64,000 nucleotides of DNA from Anadara kagoshimensis (taxonomy: Eukaryota > Mollusca > Bivalvia > Arcoida > Arcidae), in NCBI GenBank assembly GCA_021292105.1, contig CM037868.1, forward strand, positions 27,548,139 to 27,612,138. The letters run 5' to 3'. Shown here in pieces: positions 31,201 to 44,729 of the stretch. The number at the start of each line of letters is the position of its first letter. Position 1 is the first letter of the stretch. The notes beneath the pieces are model-generated. The model was not told where the DNA came from. It saw nothing but the letters and a program-made list of their open reading frames with translations, and searched no databases. The translations under genes and the position numbers were made by a program.

Positions 31201-32457
31201 AAAGCCTCTGTTAACTGATTTACTACTTGACACAATAAATCACAAGGTAGTAAAGCCTCTGTTAACTGATTTACTACTTGACAGAATAAATCATGAGGTA
31301 GTAAAGCCCCTGCTAACTGATTTACTACTTGACACAATAAATCACAAGGTAGTAAAGCCTCTACTAATTGATTTACTACGTGACAGAATAAATCACAAGG
31401 TAGTAAAGCCTCTGCTAATTGATTTACTACGTGACAGAATAAATCACAAGGTAGTAAAGCCTCTGTTATTTGATTTACTACGTGACAGAATAAATCACAA
31501 GGTAATAAAGCCTCATCTAATTGATTTACTAAGTGACAGAATAAATCACAAGGTAGTAAAGCCTCAGCTAACTGATTTACTACGTGACAGAATAAATCAC
31601 AAGGTAGTAAAGCCTCTGTTAACTTATTTACTATGTGACACAATAAATCATGAGGTAGTAAAGCCCCTGCTAACTGATTTACTACGCGACGGAATAAATC
31701 ATGAGGTAGTAAAGCCCCTGCTAACTGATTTACTATGTGACACAATAAATCATGAGGTAGTAAAGCCTCAGCTAACTGATTTACTACGTGACAGAATAAA
31801 TCATGAGGTAGTAAAGCCCCTGCTAACTGATTTACTATGTGACAGAATAAATCACAAGGTAGTAAAGCCTCAGCTAACTGATTTACTACGTGACAGAATA
31901 AATCATGAGGTAGTAAAGCCCCTGCTAACTGATTTACTATGTGACAGAATAAATCATGAGGTAGTAAAGCCCCTGCTAACTGATTTACTATGTGACAGAA
32001 TAAATCACAAGGTAGTAAAGCCTCAGCTAACTGATTTACTACGTGACAGAATAAATCGTGAGGTAGTAAAGCCCCTGCTAACTGATTTACTATGTGACAG
32101 AATAAATCATGAGGTAGTGAAGCCTCAGCTAACTGATTTACTACGTGACAGAATAAATCATGAGGTAGTGAAGCCTCTGCTAACTGATTTACTATGTGAC
32201 AGAATAAATCATGAGGTAGTAAAGTCCCTGCTAACTGATTTACTATGTGAGAGAATAAATCACAAGGTAGTAAAGTCCCTGCTAACTGATTTACTACTTG
32301 ACAGAATAAATCATGAGGTAGTAAAGCCCCTGCTAACTGATTTACTACATGACAGAATAAATCATGAGGTAGTTAAGCCTTTGCTAACTGATTTACTATG
32401 TGAGAGAATAAATCATGAGGTAGTAAAGTCCCTGCTAACTGATTTACTACGTAACAG
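19271..32457. repeat. 51-bp satellite array, about 258 monomers
   Basis: The monomer is TGATTTACTACTTGACAGAA, then TAAATCATGAGGTAGTAAAG, then CCTCTGTTAAC (51 bp). TTTACTAC and GTAGTAAA form an 8-bp inverted repeat around a 20-base loop, so each unit could fold into a hairpin. Variant blocks recur every 4.2-4.3 kb: GTGACGGAATAAATCATGTGG at about 20236, 24453 and 28735; AATCATGCACAAGG at about 22845 and 27108. Because 51 is a multiple of three, long frames are open on both strands at once; this follows from the period and is not evidence of coding. The array ends sharply at about 32457. Confidence 0.97.
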
Positions 32458-32861
32458 GTACATGATGATCTGTACAGTACTGGATTATAAAACACAGTAA
32501 AAGTTGATCATTTCAATTATAACATGACTAAAACAACTAATTTAAAAAAGTTACCAAGTCTTTCATCAGATTAACAAATCTTATTTTCTTAATGTTTGAG
32601 ATTGACTTTCAACAAATGAAATACCCAATGAAATGGATGTTTTCAGAATTAAATTATTTTCACAATACAAAGTCAGAATCATTAATTATTGTTGATGTCA
32701 TAGGGTAGTGAAATAATGCAGTAGAAGGACCTGACTATTATCATTTAATAATGATTTGGTTTCTCTTCTTTTACAAGTCATGTTATACTACAGACAGTAC
32801 TATATTAATTAGTGTTTAATTAGTGGTTATTGTTTACACCAAGAAAGTAAATCCATCTAGT
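32458..32861. other. Spacer between two tandem arrays
   Basis: About 400 bp of AT-rich, apparently single-copy DNA with no open frame. Confidence 0.5.
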
Positions 32862-33722
32862 CATCATGCAGCCATCAGCTGAGACCACAAGTCAACTGGC
32901 CACCTAGCCATCATGCAGCCATTAGCTGAGACCACAAGTCAACTAGCCACCTAGTCATCATGCAGCCATCAGCTGAGACCACAAGTCAACTAGCCACCTA
33001 GTCATCATGCAGCCATCAGCTGAGACCACAAGTCAACTAGCCACCTAGCCATCATGCAGCCATCAGCTGAGACCACAAGTCAACTAGCCACCTAGTCATC
33101 ATGCAGCCATCAGCTGAGACTACAAGTCAACTGGCCACCTAGTCATCATGCAGCAATCAGCTGAGACCACAAGTCAACTAGCCACCTAGTCATCATGCAG
33201 CCATCAGCTGAGACCACAAGTCAACTGGCCACCTAGCCATCATGCAGCCATCAGCTGAGACCACAAGTCAACTAGCCACCTAGTCATCATGTAGCCATCA
33301 GCTGAGACCACAAGTCAACTAGCCACCTAGTCATCATGTAGCCATCAGCTGAGACTACAAGTCAACTAGCCACCTAGTCATCATGCAGCCATCAGCTGAG
33401 ACTACAAGTCAACTAGCCACCTAGTCATCATGCAGCCATCAGCTGAGACCACAAGTCAACTAGCCACCTAGTCATCATGCAGCCATCAGCTGAGACCACA
33501 AGTCAACTAGCCACCTAGTCATCATGCAGCCATCAGCTGAGACTACAAGTCAACTGGCCACCTAGTCATCATGCAGCAATCAGCTGAGACCACAAGTCAA
33601 CTAGCCACCTAGCCATCATGCAGCCATCAGCTGAGACCACAAGTCAACTAGCCACCTAGCCATCATGCAGCCATCAGCTGAGACCACAAGTCAACTGGCC
33701 ACCTAGTCATCATGCAGCCATC
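32862..33722. repeat. 47-bp minisatellite, about 18 units
   Basis: The monomer is CATCATGCAGCCATCAGCTG, then AGACCACAAGTCAACTAGCC, then ACCTAGT. Units are very homogeneous; variants are TAGCC/TGGCC, AGACC/AGACT and GCAGCAATC. The last unit breaks off at GCAGCCATCCC. Confidence 0.97.
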
Positions 33723-34552
33723 CCTTCCTGTATCTTAGTTTTAATGTAATACAGCACAGTGTCAGTCTGGTCTAAAGCTATCATGTATCTTTTAATGTTT
33801 CCCAATTTTATAATAAATTTTTAAACTGTACCCAATAATAAAAAATATAATAAAATGACTTGTAAACAGTCAATAACAAAATACAACAGGTCTGTCTGTA
33901 CATGTATTATTAATGGTTTACAATGACTAGATAGACTTGCCATATCTAAGTGTTACAAGGTTAGTGAATTCTACTGTAACAAACCTGATGGGGTCGAAGG
34001 AAATCTGTCTCATCCTGTCAACACACCAGCAAAGACAACACATTAAATAGTGATATTTTGTAGAATATCATGGTCTTGTTTTAACAAACCTAATCAACAG
34101 AGCACACAGGGAGAGATATTTCTAAGATGCTTAAGTTCATTCATAATGCAATCAAGTAACAAAAACAAATAAATACATAATTCAATGTAGGATTTGATGG
34201 ATCATAGACACCAAATATTTATGAGTCAGTAGAACTAGTTATAGATCATAAGGTCAGAACTGAAGCTGGTCAATATACTTATATGAATTAAATAGTGCAT
34301 AGTAAAATGTAAGCTACCTATACGGTTTTATAATAGTCTTCAAGGTGAAAATATAGAAAGCATTAGCATATTTCAGTTTTATAATACTAGTAGAGCTATT
34401 TTGTGCTATAAATAAAATATTTTGATGACCAACCTTGTGAGGAGGGGGGACATATTCTTCCTGTTAATGTGAGTAAAATAAACAATTTCATTCATAAAAT
34501 ATGCCACTGATACACAGTTTAAAAATCTTTCAATCTAATAACTATGAATTTT
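33723..34552. other. AT-rich interval, nothing recognised
   Basis: No long frame, no tandem repeat and no RNA gene seen. Part may be decayed transposon sequence. Confidence 0.4.
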
Positions 34553-35327
34553 GGGCCTGATACGCTCATCCTGATAAATAATGTCTGGCAAAAATCTTTT
34601 AAAAAAACATAAAAACTGAAACCCAATGTCAAAAATAATCTTTACATATATTCATTTAAAGCTTTTCTAGATAATGAACTGTTTACTTATTCTTTTGAAT
34701 CCATGACCTTATTCTGTATGTAAAATGATCACTAAGTCAATACCTACAACATGTATACAAAAAGTTTACAATTGACCCATGACCTAATTCCGTACATCAA
34801 AATGATAATTGTACCAATACCTACAATATTCTAATACACATGTCTATACACAAAGTTTATAGTTTTCCAGATCATTAACCATTTGCATATTCTTTCACAT
34901 CTGTGACCTTGACCTTGACCCCATTAATTAATTACTAGGTAATTACTAGAATATGTCAAAACTGGAAAACCTATGTCTTAACAACTTTTTTCATAACTAC
35001 ACGCAAAAACTTGTAAACCATTTTTTTGTCCGAATTTAACAAAAAGAACAAACTAAAGGCTTAAAACCCTAGAGAAGCCAAATATCACATCAGATTTTTT
35101 TCTCTAATTGTCAGTTACAGATAAGAAGATTTTTTAATATTTATGCACCATTAGGTTACCTTGAAATAGTTTTGGTATCCATGGTAATGCCACGAACGAT
35201 ACTTCTGACCAAGTTTTTTTAAAATCTGTCTAGTAGTTCCAGAAAAGAAGTTGAAAATAAATGATAACAACACAAACACACACACTCATACACATACGCA
35301 CACATGATTTGGTCAGGTGAGCTAAAA
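34553..35327 (+). mobile_element. GGCCCATGGGCC-family interspersed element, copy A (5' damaged)
   Basis: It starts with GGGCCTGATACGCTCATCCTG and ends TTGGTCAGGTGAGCTAAAA, matching the ends of the copies at 47610, 49828 and 52637. It shares internal blocks with them: ACCTACAATATTCTAATACA, TATAGTTTTCCAGAT, CATCTGTGACCTTGACC, and the 3' block AAATATCACATCAGATTTTT. The first bases of the family start are missing. An AC-rich microsatellite (about 35270-35303) precedes the 3' end, as in copy B. No coding capacity; superfamily not identified. Confidence 0.75.
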
Positions 35328-36440
35328 CGATTACTGTATAAAATGTTTATGTTATTACACAAAATCTAATAAACTCAAGAATAACTGATTTATTCAGTGT
35401 GATATATACATTTTAAAAGAACTCATAAAATCCCACATTATCCAAATTTTAAATTCTGAGATTAAATTTAAGCAATTAATATCAAGATTTTATATAAATA
35501 TAAAAAGGTTAACAGTCAAAAAATTCAATTATACATATGTATAAGATTTACTATTGTCAAATAATGAGTTTTTGTTAGTAGAAGTTAGTTAATATAAAAC
35601 TGAAACATATTGACAGTAGCAGACTTTGTAAACAGAAGCATTGTAATAAGTGTCACAAAGGGAGATAACTTGAATAATATATAATATAAACTTATGTATA
35701 TAGGTATATTAATAAGCAGATTTGATATAACTACAAGAATTACAAAAATAATTATGCACGAAATACAATATAAAAAATAAAAACCTCAATATGAATATTT
35801 GAATGTTTTAATCTGACCCATGGATCTGAAGTCAGGTGATAACACAAAGAAATACATCACTAAAATATAGTCGGAGAATTTACAAACTGAGGTTTTATTT
35901 AAAAGTTCATGAAAAGAACCTGATTTAGGGGTAACCTGTCTTGACACATCACCAATAAAACTAATTTGCGACAGTATCACCACCGATATATGTCTGCAAA
36001 TCAAAAATTACAAGATGATTATCCCTATTTTAATTCACAACATACTTTAAAGGAAAAAGCAAGGATTTTCTGTAAATGATACTAAAAATAACTCTGGGTT
36101 TTTCCAAATCCATTTGAAATAATTAAGACAGACCACACAAACCATCTCCAGAATTAATGAGACTTCTGTGACTTTTAAATCTGATTGTATGAAAAAAAAA
36201 AAAAGTGCATTCTGGATGAGACATGACCACTTAGTCACTAAATTGATGATGTCATAATAATTTTACGTAAGAACGTCAATAAAATTTGATGACATCATTT
36301 TCCAAAAGCATGGATGGTGGCATGAAAACTAAACATTTGAGGCAAATATTTGTTTACAAATCCCATATTTGTGTGCGAGTAGAAGAATCTTGCACCACTA
36401 ACAGTGTAATATTTCAATGACAGGAAAATATTCATCATCC
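35328..36440. other. AT-rich interval, nothing recognised
   Basis: The open frames on the minus strand here (up to 72 codons) lack any recognisable motif and look like chance. A poly-A run lies at about 36191-36204. Confidence 0.4.
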
Positions 36441-36529
36441 ATACCGGTTGATCTCAGTTGATGGTGACGTGATGTAACATATATCCCAATTGAGACATCA
36501 CGTCACCATCGACTGAGATCAACCGGTAT
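36441..36529. repeat. 89-bp foldback: 34-bp inverted arms, 21-bp loop
   Basis: 36441-36474 (ATACCGGTTGATCTCAGTTG onward) pairs with 36496-36529 with one mismatch in 34. Each arm contains a TGACGTGA CRE-like site. The near identity of the arms suggests a recent foldback or MITE-type insertion, or conserved hairpin formation. Confidence 0.85.
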
Positions 36530-36901
36530 CGGTCACAAACAAGTGATAGATTCTATTTCTCGTACAATTTAAGTGTTTATAACTGCAATACATACAAAAC
36601 AAAACACGTTCCCTCATGGGGCCTCTTCTATTCCTTTGGGCACCTAATGCATTGTACAAATCCGCCCTTTGAAAATAATCCCAACGACAACTCTTCAAAT
36701 TTTAAAATATCAACAATTTGTATTCAATGCAAATATAAAAAACTCTGACAATGAAATATTTTGAATAAAAAGTAAAATAAAACACATATGGGAAAAATAA
36801 ATATAGAAACACTTTGTTTTGATGACGTCAAGCGCAATGATCGGATACATCATCCTGATTGTTCAATATGTCGCGTGAGGCAGTACCAGACAAACTGAAC
36901 A
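36530..36901. other. Interval between two foldback repeats, nothing recognised
   Basis: AT-rich, no frame. TGATGACGTCAAGC at about 36820-36833 holds a full CRE palindrome (TGACGTCA); no nearby gene supports a role. Confidence 0.35.
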
Positions 36902-36947
36902 AGACAGAAAAATCTAGCACTGGTGTGCGCGTAAGATTTTTCTGTCT
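36902..36947. repeat. Short perfect inverted repeat beside the 58-bp array
   Basis: AGACAGAAAAATCT (36902-36915) and AGATTTTTCTGTCT (36934-36947) are perfect 14-bp inverted copies around an 18-base loop. The hairpin lies only 9 bp before the first unit of the 58-bp minisatellite. Confidence 0.7.
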
Positions 36948-36956
36948 GAGGTACGA

Positions 36957-39900
36957 GAATGTTTGATCTATATCATCATTAGTAATATGTCTAGACAAAC
37001 ACCTCACAACACTAGAATGTTTGATCTATACCATCATCAGTAATATGTCTAGACAAACACCTCACAACACTAGAATGTTTGATCTATACCATCATTAGTA
37101 ATATGTCTAGACAAACACCTCACAACACTAGAATGTTTGATCTATACCATCATTAGTAATATGTCTAGACAAACACCTCACAACACTAGAATGTTTGATC
37201 TATACCATCATCAGTAATATGTCTAGACAAACACCTCACAACACTAGAATGTTTGATCTATACCATCATCAGTAATATGTCTAGACAAACACCTCACAAC
37301 ACTAGAATGTTTGATCTATACCATCATTAGTAATATATCTAGACAAACACCTCACAACACTAGAATGTTTGATCTATACTATCATCAGTAATATGTCTAG
37401 ACAAACACCTCACAACACTAGAATGTTTGATCTATACCATTATCAGTAATATGTCTAGACAAACACCTCACAACATTAGAATGTTTTATCTATACCATCA
37501 TCAGTTATATGTCTAGACAAACACCTCACAACACTAGAATGTTTGATCTATACCATCATCAGTAATATGTCTAGACAAACACCTCACAACACTCAAATGT
37601 TTGATCTATACCATCATTAGATATGTTTAGACAAACATCTCACAACACTAGAATGTTTGATTTATACCATTATCAGTAATATGTCTAGACAAACACCTAA
37701 CACTAGAATGTTTGATCTATACCATCATCAGTAATATGTCTAGACAAACACCTCACAACACTAGAATGTTTGATCTATACCATCATCAGTAATATGTCTA
37801 GACAAACACCTCACAGCACCAAAATGTTTGATCTATACCATCATTAGTAATATGTCTAGACAAACACCTCATAGCAATAAAATGTTTGATCTATACCATC
37901 ATTAGTAATATGTCTAGACAAACACCTCACAACACTCAAATGTTTGATCTATACCATCATTAGATATGTTTAGACAAACATCTCACAACACTAGAATGTT
38001 TGATTTATACCATTATCAGTAATATGTCTAGACAAACACCTCACAACATTAGAATGTTTTATCTATACCATCATCAGTTATATGTCTAGACAAACACCTC
38101 ACAACACTAGAATGTTTGATCTATACCATCATCAGTAATATGTCTAGACAAACACCTCACAACACTCAAATGTTTGATCTATACCATCATTAGATATGTT
38201 TAGACAAACATCTCACAACACTAGAATGTTTGATTTATACCATTATCAGTAATATGTCTAGACAAACACCTCACAACACTAGAATGTTTGATGTATACCA
38301 TCATCAGTTATATGTCTAGACACACCTAACAACACTAGAATGTTTGATCTATACCATCATCAGTAATATGTCTAGACAAACACCTCACAACACTAGAATG
38401 TTTGATCTATTCCATCATCAGTAATATGTCTAGACAAACACCTCACAGCACCAAAATGTTTGATCTATACCATCATTAGTAATATGTCTAGAAAAACACC
38501 TCATAGCAATAAAATGTTTGATCTATACCATCATTAGTAATATGTCTAGACAAACACCTCACAACACTAGAATGTTTGATCTATACCATCATTAGATATG
38601 TTTAGACAATTATCTCACAACACTAGACTGTTTGATCTATACCATCATTAGTAATATGTCTAGACAAACACCTCATAGCAATAAAATGTTTGATCTATAC
38701 CATCATTAGTAATATGTCTAGACAAACACCTCACAGCACCAAAATGTTTGATCTATACCATCATTAGTAATATGTCTAGACAAACACCTCATAGCAATAA
38801 AATGTTTGATCTATACCATCATTAGTAATATGTCTAGACAAACACCTCACAACACTAGAATGTTTGATCTATACCATCATTAGATATGTTTAGACAATTA
38901 TCTCACAACACTAGACTGTTTGATCTATACCATCATTAGTAATATGTCTAGACAAACACCTCATAGCAATAAAATGTTTGATCTATACCATCATTAGTAA
39001 TATGTCTAGACAAACACCTCACAACACTAGAATGTTTGATCTATACCATCATCAGTAATATGTCTAGACAAACACCTCACAACACTAGAATGTTTGATCT
39101 ATACCATCATCAGTAATATGTCTAGACAAACACCTCACAGCACCAAAATGTTTGATCTATACCATCATTAGTAATATGTCTAGACAAACACCTCATAGCA
39201 ATAAAATGTTTGATCTATACCATCATTAGTAATATGTCTAGACAAACACCTCACACTACTGAAATGTTTGATCTATACCATCATTAGATATGTTTAGACA
39301 ATTATCTCACAACACTAGACTGTTTGATCTATACCATCATTAGTAATATGTCTAGACAAACACCTCACAACACTAGAATGTTTGATCTATACCATCATCA
39401 GTAATATGTCTAGACAAACACCTCACAACACTAGAATGTTTTATCTATACCATCATCAGTAATATATCTAGGCAAACACCTCACAACACTAGAATGTTTG
39501 ATCTATACCATCATCAGTAATATGTCTAGACAAACACCTCACAACACTAGAATGTTTGATCTATACCATCATCAGTAATATGTTTAGACAGACACCTCAC
39601 AATACTGGAATGTTTTATCTATACCATGATCAGTTATATGTCTAGACAAACACCTCACAGCACTAAAATGTTTGATCTATACCATCATTAGTAATATATC
39701 TAGACAAACACCTAACAACACTAGAATGTTTGATTTATACCATCATCAGTAATATGTCTAGACAAACACCTCACAACACTAGAATGTTTGATCTATACCA
39801 TCATCAGTAATATGTCTAGACAAACACCTCACAGCACTAAAATGTTTGATCTATACTATCATCAGTAATATGTCTAGACAAAAACCTCACAGCACTAGAA

Positions 39901-42762
39901 TGTTTGATCTATACCATCATTAGTAATATGTCTAGACAAACACCTCACAACACTCAAATGTTTGATCTATACCATCATCAGTAATATGTCTAGACAAACA
40001 CCTGACAACATTAGAAAGTTTGATCTATACCATCATTAGTAATATATCTAGACAAACACCTCACAACACTAGATTGTTTGATCTATACCATCATCAGTAA
40101 TATGTCTAGACAAACACAATGTTTGATCTATACCATCATCAGTAATATGTCTAGACAAACACAATGTTTGATCTATACCATCATTAGTAATATATCTAGA
40201 CAAACACCTCACAACACTAGAATGTTTGATCTATACCATCATTAGTAATATGTCTAGACAAACACCTCACAACACTAGAATGATTGATCTATACCATCAT
40301 CAGTTATATGTGTAGACAAACACCTAACAACACTAGACTGTTTGATCTATACCATCATTAGTAATATATCTAGACAAACACCTCACATCACTAGAATGTT
40401 TGATCTATACCATCACTAGTAATATGTCTAGACAAACACCTCACAACACTAGAATGTTTGATCTATACAATCATTAGTAATATGTCTAGACAAACACCTC
40501 ACATCACTAGAATGTTTGATCTATACCATCTTCATTAATATATCTAGACAAACACCTCACAACACCAGAATGTTTGATCTATACCATCATCATTAATATG
40601 TCTAGACAAACACCTCACAACACTAGACTGTTTGATCTATGCCATCATTAGTAATATATCTAGACAAACACCTCACAACACTAGAATGTTTGATCTATAC
40701 TATCATCAGTAATATGTCTAGACAAACACCTCACAACAATAGAATGTTAGATCTATACCATCATCAGTAATATGTTTAGACAAACATCTCACAACACTAG
40801 AATGTTTGATCTATACCATCATCAGTAATATGTTAAGACAAACATCTCACAACATTAGAATGTTTTATCTATACCATCATTAGTAATATGTCTAGACAAA
40901 CACCTCACATCACTAGAATGTTTGATCTATACCATCTTCATTAATATATCTAGACAAACACCTCACAACACCAGAATGTTTGATCTATACCATCATCATT
41001 AATATGTCTAGACAAACACCTCACAACACTAGACTGTTTGATCTATACCATCATTAGTAATATATCTAGACAAACACCTCACAACACTAGAATGTTTGAT
41101 CTATACTATCATCAGTAATATGTCTAGACAAACACCTCACAACAATAGAATGTTAGATCTATACCATCATCAGTAATATGTTTAGACAAACATCTCACAA
41201 CACTAAAATGTTTGATCTATACCATCATCAGTAATATGTTAAGACAAACACCTCACAACACTAGAATGTTTGATCTATACCATCATCAGTTATATGTCTA
41301 GACAAACACCTAACAACACTAGACTGTTTGATCTATACCATCATTAGTAATATATCTAGACAAACACCTCACATCACTAGAATGTTTGATCTATACCATC
41401 TTCATTAATATATCTAGACAAACACCTAACAACACTAGACTGTTTGATCTATACCATCATTAGTAATATATCTAGACAAACACCTCACAACACTAGACTG
41501 TTTGATCTATACCATCATTAGTAATATATCTAGACAAACACCTAACAACACTAGACTGTTTGATCTATACCATCATTAGTAATATATCTAGACAAACACC
41601 TAACAACACTAGACTGTTTGATCTATACCATCATTAGTAATATATCTAGACAAACACCTAACAACACTAGACTGTTTGATCTATACCATCATTAGTAATA
41701 TATCTAGACAAACACCTAACAACACTAGACTGTTTGATCTATACCATCATTAGTAATATATCTAGACAAACACCTCACAACACTAGAATGTTTGATCTAT
41801 ACCATCATCAGTAATATGTTAAGACAAACAATCACAACACTAGAATGTTTGATCTATACCATCATCAGTTATATGTCTAGACAAACATCTCACAGCACTA
41901 AAATGTTTGATCTATACCATCATCAGTAATATATCTAGACAAACACCTCACAACACTAGAATGTTTGATCTATACCATCATCAGTAATATGTCTAGACAA
42001 ACACAATGTTTGATCTATACCATCATCAGTAATATGTTTAGACAAACATCTCACAGCACTAAAATGTTTGATCTATACCATCATCAGTAATATATCTAGA
42101 CAAACACCTCACAACACTAGAATGTTTGATCTATACCATCATCAGTAATATGTCTAGACAAACACCTCACAGCACTAAAATGTTTGATCTATACCATCAT
42201 CAGTAATATATCTAGACAAACACCTCACAACACTAGAATGTTTGATCTATACCATCATCAGTAATATGTCTAGACAAACACCTCACAGCACTAAAATGTT
42301 TGATCTATACCATTATCAGTAATATATCTAGACAAACACCTCACAACACTCAAATGATTGATCTATACCATCATTAGTAATATATCTAGACAAACATCTC
42401 ACAACACTAGAATGTTTGATCTATACCATCATCAGTAATATGTCTAGACAAACACCTCACAACACTAGAATGTTTGATCTATACCATCATCAGTAATATG
42501 TCTAGACAAACACCTCACAACACCAGAATGTTTGATATATACCATCATCAGTAATATATCTAGACAAACATCTCACAACACTAGAATGTTTGATATATAC
42601 CATCATCAGTAATATATCTAGACAAACACCTCACAACACCAGAATGTTTGATCTATACCATCATCAGTAATATATCTAGACAAACACCTCACAACACCAG
42701 AATGTTTGATCTATACCATCATTAGTAATATGTCTAGACAAACACCTTACAACAATAGAATG
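36957..42762. repeat. 58-bp minisatellite, about 100 units
   Basis: The monomer is GTTTGATCTATACCATCATC, then AGTAATATGTCTAGACAAAC, then ACCTCACAACACTAGAAT; TTGAT repeats at 37021 and 37079 (58 bp). GTCTAGAC is an 8-bp palindrome within it. Local blocks are duplicated: the TTAGACAATTATCTC variant at about 38600, 38890 and 39296, and the CATCTTCATTAATATATC variant at about 40528, 40935 and 41398. Several truncated units lack the CTCACAACACTAGAA part (about 40117, 40159, 42001). Confidence 0.97.
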
Positions 42763-44520
42763 TACAGATAGATATGACTGTAGTCTGCTGTACAGATAGA
42801 TATGACTGTAGTCTGTTGTACAGATAGATATGACTGTAGTCTGTTGTACAGATAGATATGACTGTAGTCTGCTGTACAGATAGATATGACTGTAGTCTGC
42901 TGTACAGATACATGTAGATATGACTGTAGTCAGTTGTACAGATAGATATGACTGTAGTCTGTTGTACAGATAGATATGACTGTAGTCTGTTGTACAGATA
43001 GATATGACTGTAGTCTGCTGTACAGATAGATATGACTGTAGTCTGCTGTACAGATACATGTAGATATGACTGTAGTCAGTTGTACAGATAGATATGACTG
43101 TAGTCTGCTGTACAGATAGATATGACTGTAGTCTGTTGTACAGATAGATATGACTGTAGTCTGTTGTACAGATAGATATGACTGTAGTCTGTTGTACAGA
43201 TAGATATGACTGTAGTCTGCTGTACAGATAGATATGACTGTAGTCAGTTGTACAGGTAGATATGACTGCAGTCTGTTGTATGACTGTAGTCAGTTGTACA
43301 GATAGATATGACTGTAGTCAGTTGTATGACTGTAGTCAGTTGTACAGATAGATATGACTGTAGTCTGTTGTATGACTGTAGTCAGTTGTACAGATAGATA
43401 TGACTGTAGTCTGTTGTATGACTGTAGTCAGTTGTACAGATAGATATGACTGTAGTCAGTTGTATGACTGTAGTCAGTTGTACAGATAGATATGACTGTA
43501 GTCAGTTGTATGACTGTAGTCAGTTGTACAGATAGATATGACTGTAGTCTGTTGTACAGATAGATATGACTGTAGTCAGTTGTACAGATAGATATGACTG
43601 TAGTCTGCTGTACAGATAGACATGACTGTAGTCTGCTGTACAGATAGATATGACTGTAGTCTGCTGTACAGATAGATATGACTGTAGTCAGTTGTACAGA
43701 TAGATATGACTGTAGTCAGTTGTATGACTGTAGTCAGTTGTACAGATAGATATGACTGTAGTCTGCTGTACAGATAGATATGACTGTAGTCAGTTGTACA
43801 GATAGATATGACTGTAGTCTGCTGTACAGATACATGTAGATATGACTGTAGTCAGTTGTACAGATAGATATGACTGTAGTCAGTTGTACAGATAGATATG
43901 ACTGTAGTCTGCTGTACAGATAGATATGACTGTAGTCTGTTGTACAGATAGATATGACTGTAGTCTGCTGTACAGATAGATATGACTGTAGTCTGTTGTA
44001 CAGATAGATATGACTGTAGTCTGTTGTACAGATAGATATGACTGTAGTCTGCTGTACAGATAGATATGACTGTAGTCAGTTGTACAGATAGATATGACTG
44101 TAGTCTGTTGTACAGATAGATATGACTGTAGTCTGCTGTACAGATAGATATGACTGTAGTCAGTTGTACAGATAGATATGACTGTAGTCTGCTGTACAGA
44201 TAGATATGACTGTAGTCAGTTGTACAGATAGATATGACTGTAGTCTGCTGTACAGATAGATATGACTGTAGCCTGTTGTACAGATAGATATGACTGTAGT
44301 CTGCTGTACAGATAGATATGACTGTGTGTTGTACAGATAGATATGACTGTAGTCTGCTGTACAGATACATGTAGATATGACTGTAGTCTGTTGTACAGAT
44401 AGATATGACTGTAGTCAGTTGTACAGATAATATGACTGTAGTCTGTTGTACAGATAGATATGACTGTAGTCTGCTGTACAGATAGACATGACTGTAGTCT
44501 GCTGTACAGATAGATATGAC
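42763..44520. repeat. 28-bp minisatellite, about 60 units
   Basis: The monomer is ACAGATAGATATGACTGTAG then TCTGCTGT. Variants are TCTGTTGT and TCAGTTGT, a 34-bp form with ACAGATACATGTAGATATG, and a 45-bp composite in which TATGACTGTAGTCAGTTGT is partly duplicated (43270-43520). It begins directly at the end of the 58-bp array with no spacer. Open frames on the minus strand are by-products. Confidence 0.97.
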
Positions 44521-44729
44521 AATTATAGTTTGATTATTTTACTGCCAGATGTAACCAATTCTGGCCTACAGTGATCAAATCTATTTAAAGAAATTTAATT
44601 CTATTTTTGGACACCATATTTTATCTGGTCAAAGAAAAACAACTGTGTACAGTTTACTGAATGCAAAACTGAGATACACTACAAGCAAGGAAAACCACAA
44701 ACTGTTCTACCCCACATATCTGCAACATA
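44521..44729. other. Short spacer, nothing recognised
   Basis: No frame or repeat seen. Confidence 0.4.

Noticed and set aside
32862-33722. CRISPR-like array of 47-bp repeats
   Set aside because: The units are directly contiguous with no unique spacers, and the window is eukaryotic. It is a minisatellite. The same holds for all other arrays here.
42676-44370. Minus-strand frames of 127 and 172 codons rich in LYSRLQSYLSVQ repeats
   Set aside because: A 28-bp period cycles through three frames; the repeat peptide is only the monomer read in successive frames.
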